Both the position numbers and the translations under genes were made by a program. The notes under the pieces were generated by a model. The model did not search any database. It saw only the letters and a program-made list of their open reading frames with translations, and had not been told where the DNA came from. This document shows positions 54,020-64,000 of a stretch of 64,000 nt of DNA, piece by piece (positions within the stretch are counted from its first letter, which is position 1; each line of letters begins with the position of its first letter). The stretch is from Styela clava (lineage: Eukaryota; Chordata; Ascidiacea; Stolidobranchia; Styelidae), in contig NC_135252.1 of assembly GCF_964204865.1 (NCBI RefSeq), positions 15,273,383-15,337,382 on the forward strand. The letters run 5' to 3'.

Positions 54020-56793
54020 TTACCGACTTCTCCGATAGCTATTAAAATTTGTACCCTTTAGATGGGCTAGTGAGTGAGATCTACGCCTATAAGATGATGG
54101 GTGGATATTTATCATCAAATTGTGATTCCAACACGACTTTTGGATAGGATGTACGCGCAAACTGATGCTTTTTCGGCCTACGTTTAGTAATGCAAACAAT
54201 TGAGTGCGGCGAACGATTAGCGTCGTTTGTTTTCCAGGAAATTTTTGGCATGGGAAACTAGAATCATTGCCACATTCAAGAGTTATCATTAATGATCTTC
54301 GCAATCTTCTAGTAACTAGTTGATTGTCAACTGCGTACCCTATGTGAAAACCCGAAAACTTAACTAATATTGGGGTGCGCCAATTCAGCGATTCGATATT
54401 TGTTCTTAACGTGTCGACGAATATGCGAAAATTTTTTGTTTTTAATTGACTTGACCACATAGTAGAAATATTATTTTTTTAAATTGCTGAAAGGAATAAC
54501 GGGTGGATGTCCTAAGTACGTATTACCATGGCAAGTCGCGCAATACCCCAGTTTATTAAAAGATGACGTTCAGAATTGATGAAATGCCAGGGAAATTCGA
54601 AATTCAGGCTGGCCCTATTATATCTCTACGTAAACAAAAAACTTCATGTTCTCGATGCAAATTAGATCATCGCCCGCTGGTACATCGCTCTGAGTGACTT
54701 TGTACCGCCGATGATGTTTACGAAACAGTCGGGTAATTTCGTTTTCTTCTTGCATATTGTTTTTGGGTCCCAGTTAGGAACGAAATAGTCCATGTCGAGG
54801 TGAGTTACAGTGTCGATTCTACGTAGTTTAATACCTAATTATTTTGAGATTGTCACACACTATCGAAATGAATTGATTTCCTGGTAATTTATTTTTCTTA
54901 TTTTGCAAATAATCATTTTTCGTATAAACACAACTGTTTTGATAGATTGTTTATTTTCATTTTTAAGTATTGTTTGATCAAAATATATTGGTAGACTAGA
55001 ATTCATTTGCACGTCAATTGTTGTGAATGATATCGACGACGATTGGCAGATGAACATCGTTTACGAATTGTAATGTTTATTAATCAAATGACTGTTTTAA
55101 TTGCCGCTCCCCATATACTTTATCGTTGAACGTTTTATATTTGTATTTTCGTTGTGCGCAAAATAGAGTCAACAACAGAATTTTATATTTCCCGCCAATC
55201 TATGTAATATAGAGAAGTTGAAATTCGCACACAACCAACAAACATCGGCGTCCGCTTAGTTGTAGCTCGGATTTCCGTTCGTTGCCAAATCACGCTGGCG
55301 CGAATACCCGCCAATAATTACATTCGATGTGGGCCCTACGGGCCGATATTTACTTGAATATTTTGACTAGGAATTAACTGTATTAATGAGCTCTTGTTCC
55401 CTTTTGAAATGGTTTTCGAATTTATCATATTATTTCCACATGCATTGCATCGTGGCCTGGACGATTGACTTGCGCACGGTTAATAACACGGCAGTGCGTT
55501 TCCTATTGGATTTCCGGTAATTACGGCGCACAGTGTTGAATGACGTAAGAGCGTAAAATTCAAAGATCTTGGACTTGAGGGAATTTGGCACGCGGCGTTA
55601 TAAAGCCACGCCTAAATGTGTTGCAGATATTGAATGTTTTTATTCCGAATTCGAAGACGTCGTGATCTCGACAGACGCTTATAAGGGAAATCATAGTTGG
55701 CGTCCGTACTCGGGGACAGGATGCATGAGCCATCAATTTCAGGGGTGGCTTATTTTTTCATATCATGACGTGCATGTAGGGCACTTATCTCTTCAATAAA
55801 TATCATGCAACAATCAAACATTTCACATTATTCAATTTGCAACAGCTCATTGCAGAATGCAACACGAAAGAAGTCAGATAGCGCTTATCGTCTATGATTT
55901 TATACAGTGTTAAATTATGTCAATTACCATAGCATACAAGAAGCTGTATAATTTGAGTTATACTGCAAGTAAAAATAATAAAAACAAAATATGTGCGGCA
56001 GTAAGGGAAGCACCGTTCAACAATTCCAAACTTTTATGAAATTACAAGTTAGTCTGGCTCGCAATGAGGATGGTCTATAAATTGAACATATTTATTTATG
56101 TATCTCCAAAACGTAATAAAAGTGTTTTTTTATTTATTTTATATCAAAAATTCATTTTTCAAAAGTCAAAAATTTAAATCATTTTCACGATCAAAATGGG
56201 CTACTATTGTCTATTCGCAATTATTGAGTGAGATTCATAATAATATTTTTTCAATGGCTTCAACGTAAAACAAATACAGAAGACTGTTATTTTGATAAGT
56301 GCGCCGGCACAAAACAACTATCGTCGCGCGCTACTGTTGAGCGGCAACCATTTGCACTGACGAGGAACTGTCGTTGTTTACCGCCACACTAACAGAAGAC
56401 CTTTCGCTTATAAATTAAAAACATCTCAATATGCCAATTCACATGTTGCTGCTTAGCTGTGGTAATGGTATAATAAACATATCTTTTAAGATATCTACCG
56501 CAGAGTTGAGCTTTGCCATAAACGTATTAGGAATTGAATTAGTACTGTAACCGTACGGTAGTAGTTGTAGAACTAAAGTTCAGACAGAAAGCAAATGTGG
56601 AGGAATAAAAGTAGATTACCAAAATTAGACGGTTCAAATTAGTGATGACGTTCGTTAACGGTACAAGACGCATTTCGACTCGAAAAAATCAGACGGTAAG
56701 ATTTTTACTAACGTTTTTCTCACATTGTCATCAACAATTCTTTTGAAATTCGACAACACTTTTAAAGCCATCGCATTAAAAAATACACTAGAT
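54020..56793. other. Intergenic, no gene accepted
   Basis: Contains the longest unexplained minus-strand frame of the region (54020-54460, 146 codons), which has no recognisable motif and an unlikely composition for a conserved protein. The sequence at 55200-55620 is visibly richer in CpG than its surroundings. Nothing else is supported. Confidence 0.35.
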
Positions 56794-57020
56794 TAGGGTG
56801 ACCATATTTGAAAAAGCAAAATTCCGGACAGTGCATGACCGCGTAGTGAAAAATATGCGCATGGTACGAAATAACAATGTTCCGTATCAGCAGTGTGCAC
56901 AGTACGATTGCATTTGCAGTAAAATTCCGGATTCCGGACATTTGAGCATTTTTTAAACTCCTCCCGGACGCAAAATTTAACCCTAAATTCCGGACATGTC
57001 CGGACGGTATGGCAACCCTA
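56794..57020. mobile_element. 227-bp MITE with TAGGGTGACCATA ends
   Basis: The left end TAGGGTGACCATA and the right end TATGGCAACCCTA are inverted repeats. Both sides are flanked by CACTAGAT (56786-56793 and 57021-57028), a perfect 8-bp target duplication. The interior repeats ATTCCGGACA several times, in keeping with a foldback structure. No coding capacity. hAT-type by duplication length. Confidence 0.88.
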
Positions 57021-57395
57021 CACTAGATTATATTTTCGTTATGTTCGTTTTTCATTACGAAGTACACCCTGGTTTCTCCAACTCCGCGTTAATAGGAATA
57101 TAACGGCTTTAATTTTATGCAAACGTGAAAACTGGGAAAATTACAGTGTTTGTCTTTTCTATTTAGTTTTATGTAAGTTAACCAAATCAAACTTTAATAT
57201 GTTTTAAATAAATTCGCAATTCAGTTTCAAAATAGGCATGAAAATGAATCGATGGGGCAGGCTGGCTAAGTTTATTCGTGTAATAATAATATCCTTGTTA
57301 TGAAGCCTGTATATCGCATACTGAATTTACCATTTGTCGATTAGGAGTCTCTAATAAACTAAATCAGAAGTTGACGAAGAGTGCGGAACTGAATC

Positions 57396-57499
57396 GTCGT
57401 CAAGAAATTAGTAACTGAACATCCATACTATGCGAGTTATAAATGTTGTCGTCAAGAAATTAGTAACTGAACATCCATACTATGCGAGTTATAAATGTT
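57396..57499. repeat. Perfect 52-bp tandem duplication
   Basis: The unit starting GTCGTCAAGAAATTAGTAAC at 57396 is repeated at 57448 without a visible change. Recent slippage or an assembly artefact. Confidence 0.9.
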
Positions 57500-58672
57500 C
57501 TATCCGCCAGATCAAAATCCTGGGACAGTCGATGATCACTTCTACAGATAAGCAAAATGATATAAAGTGGACGCGCAAATGACCTCTCCGATATATAACG
57601 GACCTACGCTGGCCATAAATATTAATTCGTTTATTCAGAAAGTACGGGTGTCAGACACCTAAGTGTTATGCCGACTGATTCATGTAACACCTACCCAGTG
57701 CGCGCTTTTCTTTCTAACAGCATTCATTCTAAATAATCGGATGATTTGTAAAATGAAATCTGCCCCTCAGAAGTTTACTAGTGAGTAACGGGTTAACCAT
57801 ACCACCCGACCTTTCTACGCGTTTGTAATCATTGCTGGCCAGGACTTCGCGGAGTATTCTGGTAACATCATGAAACTGCCGTACATGTGCCGGCGAAAGT
57901 GTATTGAAACTACGCACCTACACATGAACTGCGGTTCCAATCTTATTGTGGCCAACCGACACTATACAAAGAGTTGAATATTTTTAAAAACTGCGTTGTG
58001 AGGACTACATACTATCAAAATATACCGAACTATAAAGCTATTGATTAGTGAATAACTTGCGAAATGCTGAGGGCATGTGTCCGTTCATATGATCACCTAT
58101 GAGCTGTTCAGATAATAAAATATTTCCTCCAATAATAATTGAAACTTCATTTTGTTTCGAGAAATCTTTAATTATAGATTCTTTAGGCTGCAAAATTCCA
58201 AATACCTGGGCAAAAGTAGTTAAATAGGAAAAGACAAATAACTCCAGAAACAATAGAAAATTAAAACAAAAGATTTTTCAAGTTATTGTTCTTAATTCTA
58301 TTGTAGAAAGAACAATTGTAGTAAAAATTGACACGGTGGCCTTTTGATTACCAGATGAACAGTACCAGACAGGAATCTGAGTACAATAGTACGATCGTCC
58401 CACCTTGGTAAAGTATAAAGAAAATACAATCCACAGTACATAGCAAGGCTATTGTGCGTGCAAATCAACTTTTCCGAATTGGTGAAATTGAGACTAGGGT
58501 GTTAGGTCAAACAAAGACCGAAAATATTTTAACATCCGATTCATTAAAAATCAAAAGAATCCACAAGTCGTTAGTAGTCCTTCATTTCAGTCAATAAGAG
58601 TTAAATGTTGAACCTAGTTACTTGCAGTGCAGGTAGAAGAAAGTATTGCAGCCTGATGGAAATGGAACAAGC
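57500..58672. other. Intergenic downstream of RPL39
   Basis: No supported gene. The minus-strand frames at 57729-57917 and 58038-58253 have no recognised domain; the latter starts with a hydrophobic stretch but has no splice or homology support. The RPL39 3' UTR should occupy the right end. Confidence 0.4.
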
Positions 58673-60015
58673 TTAAAGTCCAAGCTTTGTTCTCCTCCAG
58701 TGACGCCTTTTAGCATTGTATCTGAAATTCATAAATATGCGTGTTAAAGTTAAATTGTAAGAGATATAAGTGAGTCCGGGAGAATCATGTTATGAAATGG
58801 AATGAAAATATTAATTGGAAGTTTGGTGTACACATGTACGATAAAAGCTTCAAAATCAGATACGCTGTCAGCAAACTATATTGGAGATCATTCAACTGAT
58901 GATGATGAATCATATTCGAACTATGCAAATTCACAATATAAAACAATTTTTTTCAGTTACCATGTTATAGTGAATTTAGGTCATGTTCCTCTATTAATCT
59001 GGCCTGCAGCATTATTAAAACCATACAGTTTTTACTCATAAATCAGTAAATAGGTATGCAATAATTTCTATAAGGGTCCATATTTTTCCCTGTTACTTGG
59101 GAAGAGTATAGAGTTAATTTGAGTATTTGAGTGTAGCCAACAATGATTAAACTTTGTTATGAATGACCAAGCATGGAAAATATCCTGCTATAATCGAGCA
59201 ATGAAGCTAAGACAAAAAGCTTTCTCCGTCTAGCAAAACTCGTGTTGTAGGTGAGCCTAGTGTCAGAGTGTAAAATATGCGGTACTGTAACTACATGTCA
59301 CCCATTTTTATATGATAGATGAAAGGCTGGTTGGCATAATATTCTCGAATAAAAAATCTAGCCTACAGAATACGAGAATGTGATAAGACATAATTTGTTC
59401 AGAAATGAATAAGATTTCACTAATTGCAGGGTTTGGGGGGCGAAGAGTCACCTTGCAATGAAAGAACAAAAGTTCAATTTGGATTTACGATATGACTTTA
59501 TGAGTGACAGAGCGATGGTATCGCAGATCAGTAAACTAGCTTCTACTTTTTAGTACGATACAAGTTATTTCCACCCCTAGTATTACATTTGTATACACAA
59601 ATATAGATGGAACAATGTCAGAAGGTACAGGGACCGTAAAACAGTAAGTTCTGAAATTTATTCCAGTATTGATTGTGTCCAGTGTCCTCACCTTATTTTG
59701 TTGCCAGTCTTCATCCTCACCCATTGCGGGATTGGTCTGTTCTGGTTTTGCTTCTTAGCCAAATGTTTCTTGATCTTGAACGATTTGTTCGCCGACTGTA
59801 ATCAGAGAAACATTCTTAGCAAATTGAAGCTGCCTGGGAAAATTCTATCATATCCACTTTAATCGAGCGTAATGACATTTCTCGTAATCTAATGTTAGTT
59901 TTAAAGCAACTACTAGTTTATATACTATTTTCACAAATATTCTTTTCATCTTCTAACGAAGTAAAATCGGCGAGAATTAAAATAAAATAAGCCAGGGCAT
60001 AGCTGCACTAACCAT
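58673..60015 (-). CDS. RPL39: 60S ribosomal protein L39 (eL39)
   Basis: Three exons on the minus strand: 60015-60013 (ATG only), 59795-59692 and 58721-58673. Joined they give exactly 51 residues, the standard eL39 length: M + [20 protein letters not shown], then [15 protein letters not shown], then [15 protein letters not shown]-stop. eL39 is a tiny basic protein lining the ribosome exit tunnel. The first intron begins directly after the start codon (ATG|GTTAGT). The second is 970 bp and carries an antisense 79-codon frame with no recognised identity. The leader begins in a pyrimidine tract typical of ribosomal protein genes. No sign of pseudogenisation. Confidence 0.97.
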
Positions 60016-60023
60016 TTTGCCGT

Positions 60024-60040
60024 CCTGGTGTAAAGAGAGC
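60024..60040 (-). promoter_or_regulatory. Candidate 5' TOP tract of RPL39
   Basis: On the minus strand the sequence GCTCTCTTTACACCAGG lies just upstream of the start codon. A C followed by a pyrimidine run is the terminal oligopyrimidine element of ribosomal protein mRNAs, so transcription probably starts at one of these C residues. Confidence 0.55.
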
Positions 60041-62159
60041 GTCGCTGAAGCGCGTCCTGTCTTCGGCAGATATATTTTGCAACAGCGCAAGCACGCGGCC
60101 GATGTTATGTGTTTGCATCATCCGGTGGGTATCGCTAGAGATACTTCAAAAAAATCCGTTGTAATTTAACTTTTTTTGACGTCCCACATATTCAAAAATT
60201 GAAACAAAATCATCAACTCTCAAGTACGATTGTATTTTTTGCATTTAAGTTTAAAGCAGATCTCCAACTTTGTTTCGAGTCCAAAATAAATACGAAACTC
60301 TTTTCTAAATTTTGTCGAGTCTTCTGCAATTTGCGACTTGATCTCAATCAATTTCAAGTTACAAGTAAGATAGTTATGTAATAGAATTCTCTAGATAAAA
60401 CCAAACTAAACAATGTATTGATTTGTCCCAGCACCGCGCCGGGAGCTACTGCCTATTCAGACGATGTCGGCGGAGTTGCAATTTTGGTCTGTAAATTACT
60501 GCGAATCAAAAAGCAGAAAATTTCCATTGCAACAAAACATCTATAAATTGTTAGCTCGCGGGGTTTAAGCAATCGCTGATGTCTCATCAGTCACTATTAT
60601 ATATAGTTCCTGGATCTAGATTCTTGTGTTTGCTATAAATAATACTCAAGGGTTATTTTAAATCAGCGAAATTAGTGCCAATTTCTTTCGATAGACTCAC
60701 TTCAGGGTGGATGAATGTTAGGTTAGTTCAATAATGAATAAAAAAAATATATTTACCAGATTCATATTTTTATTGTGAGTACTTTCCGACAACATAGTCG
60801 AGCGACGTACCAACCGTCAATAAGTGCTTATACAACGTAATCATTAATTCAAACAGTCATAGATTTGATGAATCACCGCGATTGTGATGAAAATATTTCA
60901 ATACTTTTCTAAAGTGCGTTATTTGGAATGTATTTGGTTTGGAATATTCTATCGTATTTGCGAATTTTTATTGTTTTATACTTCTAAATGTAGCAAATTA
61001 CCATAGCAAAAATAAGTTTCGTAATTTTTTGCATAGCGAGATGTCAAAAATGAAAAACTAATATGAGTGTTAGGACACTGCTTTTTGAAATTAGGCCTAT
61101 ATCCTTCAGTCAATGCGCGCAGGATTAGTTCATGTTCTTAATATACACTCCAGTTTCTTTCTAATCGTTACTATGCTCGTTATTATATGTTTTTGCCGAT
61201 AAGTATAATACATTCTTTTCGTTGTGATATATATTTGAGCTACAATATCGAAAGTTATGTGGAATAAAATTATTCTGTTGTTATTAAAAAATGTAAATTC
61301 AGATTATTAGATTTGACTCATTGTGAGTACTCAATGCATTGCATATATAATGCGATACATTATTGTGAGTGACAAAAATCCATTTTTAGTAATATGGCCG
61401 AGTATGCAACAAACATGGTATGGTATCAATACTACGGCTTCATGGCAAAGGTCTTCGCTAATTCGGTAGACAGGATAGTTACGGTCGAATTCATTTCTCT
61501 CTAACTCGGTTCGAGAGAGGTCCTTGTGCCTCAAGTTCCCATTGAAATGCGATAACACCTGCCGACAAAAACAATACCGTCAACCAATGGCGTTGAAGAA
61601 CGGGTGTCACGTGGTGGTTGCCCGGAAATTTTAAAATGCGCTATTCGAATTTAAATGCCCTATCTGTGTTTACTTTTTATACGTTCTCTGCACATGTTGA
61701 GTCTTGTCTGAGAGCGATTAAAAGTAACGAACAAGATGAATATGTAACGAGAAACCGATTTCATAAAAAAAGAAAAAGTCCCTCACACAAATACTCACAG
61801 TTACTATTTCAAAAACATCCTGGTTCTAAAGCCTGTACTAATTGTGTTCAGTGTACTATTGGCATGAAGTCAGCATTGGTTTATCTGCCAGGTGTTCGTT
61901 TTTGAACAATTGATTATTTTGGTTGAAAATATAATATGTAGAAAACAAATTATGGCCAAATTTAAACTGGACCTATAAATCTAAAATGTACATGACACTA
62001 TGAAAGAATATTAAAAACTTATACCAGTTCAGGGCAGTGGAATATATTAGATTACTGAAAGAACTTTTTGAGTCATTGACAAAAGCTTATTAGCAAAATA
62101 TATTTAATAAGTTTTGGTAAAGATTAGGCAAATACTGTTTTTAAAAGCTGTGATAGAAA
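60041..62159. other. Intergenic upstream of RPL39
   Basis: The RPL39 promoter lies at the left edge. At 61618-61905 there is a plus-strand open frame of 95 codons (in-frame ATG at 61636) with a basic middle (HKKRKSPSHKYSQ), a CTNCVQC cluster and a GT donor-like CCAG|GTGTTC near its end. It could be a first exon, but no downstream partner was found, so it is only noted. Confidence 0.35.
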
Positions 62160-62260
62160 TCGGCACGATGGCCAGGTGGTTAAAGCATTAGGGGATGGAC
62201 TTATCTATGTTAAATATGACAAATACAAGTTAAAAATCTAAATTCAAATCCCACGTCCAA
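62160..62260 (+). repeat. tRNA-derived SINE-like sequence
   Basis: GATGGCCAGGTGGTTAAAGC carries a good polymerase III box A (TGGCCAGGTGG). About 85 bases later AATTCAAATCC is a decayed box B. The spacing and the lack of a foldable acceptor stem argue for a tRNA-derived element or pseudo-tRNA, Leu/Ser-like in its long variable region, and not a working tRNA. Confidence 0.5.
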
Positions 62261-62631
62261 GACCTCACCTGGGGTTCAATAACTTGATTATGCAATGCCA
62301 AAAGATTACACTTTTGTCTAACTATAGTTGATCTTTGCCGAGTAGTAGCTGCTTGTATAGAGCCTTGTTCAGAGTGGAAGATTTATTAATATGTCTCATA
62401 TAAAAAGGGTATAAAAATCAGAACAAGATGCATAAATATGAAAAAATTCCCTCCTCTATCCTGTAGTAATATGCCAAGATTTAACTTGACAATGTAATGT
62501 GGACTAAACCTCTGATATGAGGTAACTAATGAGATATGAGATATCTATAACATCTAGCATATTCAGAACGTAAATGAGGAAGGAATTTTCAAAAACGTGA
62601 TATCATATAAAAGAAAGCCTAATGTCATAAT

Positions 62632-62817
62632 CAGTGTTCTAAACCACAAGTCATGAGTTAAGCCACAGGCCATCCGAGTCTTGTGTCAAGTCTCGAAGTT
62701 AAGTCAGTCACTCAATTAAGTCTCACTGAGGGTAGTTGAGTACGATTCGGAGTCACTTTGAGTCTTTGATAAATTGTGATTCAAGGCGAGTCATTGAACT
62801 GAGCCTTCCCAACACTG
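62632..62817 (-). mobile_element. R2 element, best-delimited copy (186 bp)
   Basis: Ends CAGTGTTCTAAACC and CCTTCCCAACACTG, inverted relative to each other. Flanks GTCATAAT (62624-62631) and GTCATATT (62818-62825) differ at one base, a slightly decayed 8-bp target duplication. The interior is rich in GAGTC/ACTTGA words like the other R2 copies but lies in the opposite orientation. The ends and duplication length suggest a hAT-type non-autonomous family. Confidence 0.75.
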
Positions 62818-63100
62818 GTCATATTATATAAAATTAACATCACAATTCTCTTTGATGAGAGGCAGGCGGCATTGGCAAATTTTCTTGAAGATACACCTGT
62901 GTAAATATTCAATCTCATTAAGCACAAATTGAATTCATTAACATTATATTTACTTATTTCATAGCTATATTAGGTTTAAATTTGAGTCCCGATAAATTTA
63001 TCTCATCATTGAGTAATAGTGTATCTATGGCCAAAACAAACTTGCTGAAAATTCGTTTTTTTGCAACTAGTTGAAAACTGATCTCAAATAAAGTTGAGAT

Positions 63101-63978
63101 ATGGATTTTGATGAGCCAGACTTAGAAGAACTTATTCAAAATGACCTCAGAAGCGAAATGAACAAAATTTTAAGCCAATCAGAAGTTGATGAAATAGAAG
63201 CTGCTGCTTCACATGGAGTTGTTGATCATGATGCAAGACATTCACCTCATGAGATTTTTCCATCTTCAAGGTTAGAGAACTAAGTGTTGTATGCACTTCA
63301 GAAATTTCGATCTGTGACATCGCTTGTTTGAAACGGGGTCCAAATTTAAACTGCTTATAATATATGCTTGATCGGGCTTTAGAATATTGCCAACCGTAAT
63401 CTTTCCATTAGCTCATTGAGTGAATAACATCTCTAGCTGATAGAGAAGAATTTTGATGACGTTCAATTTTAAATATTATTTTTCTGATCTATTTTAACTT
63501 TAAATAATTGAAAATTATCAAATATTTGCAGAATTATGCATCATGGTTATCGGAGGGATTTTCCAATCAAAGCTGAACCATGTGAAAGAAATTTAGAAGA
63601 GGTAATCAATAGTTCTCAGCAAAAGTTCTCACCAAAGATATAAATATACTTGATTATCATTAATCGTAAGCATAATAGGCTATATAACGACATATCCGTC
63701 TAAGATAAAATATTTATAAAATGTTATTTTGACTATCTAGTAATATTTTATTCCTGTTTCTAGTCTCAAGCTGTTCATGGAGAGTTTGATGTTATGGAAT
63801 CTTCATTACTTCAAGAGCTCCAAAGTCAACACAGCCCGTTGCCTCGAGGCCATCACGAAATCAGGTCAGTAAGGAATATCTCTATCTTTGAATACTTAAT
63901 TTAAAATTATAAATTGGTACTTTATACTTTATTACCAGTCTTCAAGAATCCAAATTTATGGAGAAATCCACACATTAA
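63101..63978 (+). CDS. Unrecognised acidic protein, probable gene start
   Basis: Exons 63101-63270, 63532-63601, 63764-63864 and 63939 onward join in phase. The product starts MDFDEPDLEELIQNDLRSEM, continues NKILSQSEVDEIEAAASHGV and, across introns, RIMHHGYRRDFPIKAEPCER and MESSLLQELQSQHSPLPRGH. In the fourth exon the phase-consistent frame stops at 63976-63978, giving 126 residues, but this exon could be alternative or end differently and the gene may continue beyond the window. The N-terminal part is acidic and helix-prone. No family is recognised; a nuclear or cytosolic role is likely only because no signal peptide is present. Confidence 0.6.
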
Positions 63979-64000
63979 ATTACTATTGAGAGTGTTTAAC

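Noticed and set aside
54020-54460. Minus-strand open frame of 146 codons
   Set aside because: Arg/Ser/His-rich with no domain, no splice context and no paralogue in the window; it lies among decayed repeats. Chance or an old transposon relic is more likely.
58038-58253. Minus-strand frame with hydrophobic start, downstream of RPL39
   Set aside because: Could suggest a small secreted protein, but it has no splice, homology or cysteine support.
61618-61905. Plus-strand frame with basic middle and CxxC cluster
   Set aside because: No partner exon and no recognisable family; kept only as a remark in the intergenic entry.

Overview
This is AT-rich eukaryotic (animal) DNA. Genes are split by many mostly short GT-AG introns, and no bacterial operon structure is present. 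I assembled eight multi- or single-exon genes by joining ORF pieces across splice sites and checking that every intron phase closes. The gene set (a CHTOP homologue with the FOP-type C-terminus, an ALDH3-type fatty aldehyde dehydrogenase, a peptidylglycine alpha-hydroxylating monooxygenase, a class A GPCR, C-type-lectin-like secreted proteins, RPL39) fits an invertebrate deuterostome. An ascidian-like tunicate is my best guess, but this is inference and not proven by the sequence.

Layout. 1-7367: no intact gene; decayed duplicated fragments (600-1870), a broken EGF-like gene relic (3373-3873), a CCCACGTG-type minisatellite and several dispersed repeats. 7368-13886 (+): five-exon rhodopsin-family GPCR with an LRF triplet where DRY is expected and no CWxP motif. 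15246-21712: cluster of three paralogous secreted C-type-lectin-like genes (two -, one +), sharing a four-exon layout, identical intron phases at the clear junctions and a matching cysteine pattern. 22793-33023 (-): monofunctional PHM (no PAL domain) in nine exons, whose first third is a long acidic secreted pro-region. 37754-43240 (-): ALDH3-type dehydrogenase in at least twelve exons. 46050-46667 (-): intronless CHTOP. 58673-60015 (-): RPL39 in three exons, the first coding only the start Met. 63101-end (+): the start of an unrecognised acidic protein gene.

The intergenic space, especially 33-37 kb and 46.7-58.6 kb, is full of small non-autonomous DNA transposons. Several can be delimited exactly by terminal inverted repeats and 8-bp target duplications: a 1,496-bp element at 48599-50094, two hAT-like elements back to back at 35327-36091, a 227-bp element at 56794-57020, and a family with CAGTGTTGGG-like ends (best copy 62632-62817). 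There are also at least two further dispersed repeat families and several recent tandem duplications. No CRISPR array, rRNA gene or intact tRNA was seen; one tRNA-derived SINE-like sequence is at about 62160.

The genes do not form one pathway. The most unusual coding signals are the six-cysteine lectin-like cluster, the acidic extension of the PHM and the motif-deviant GPCR.
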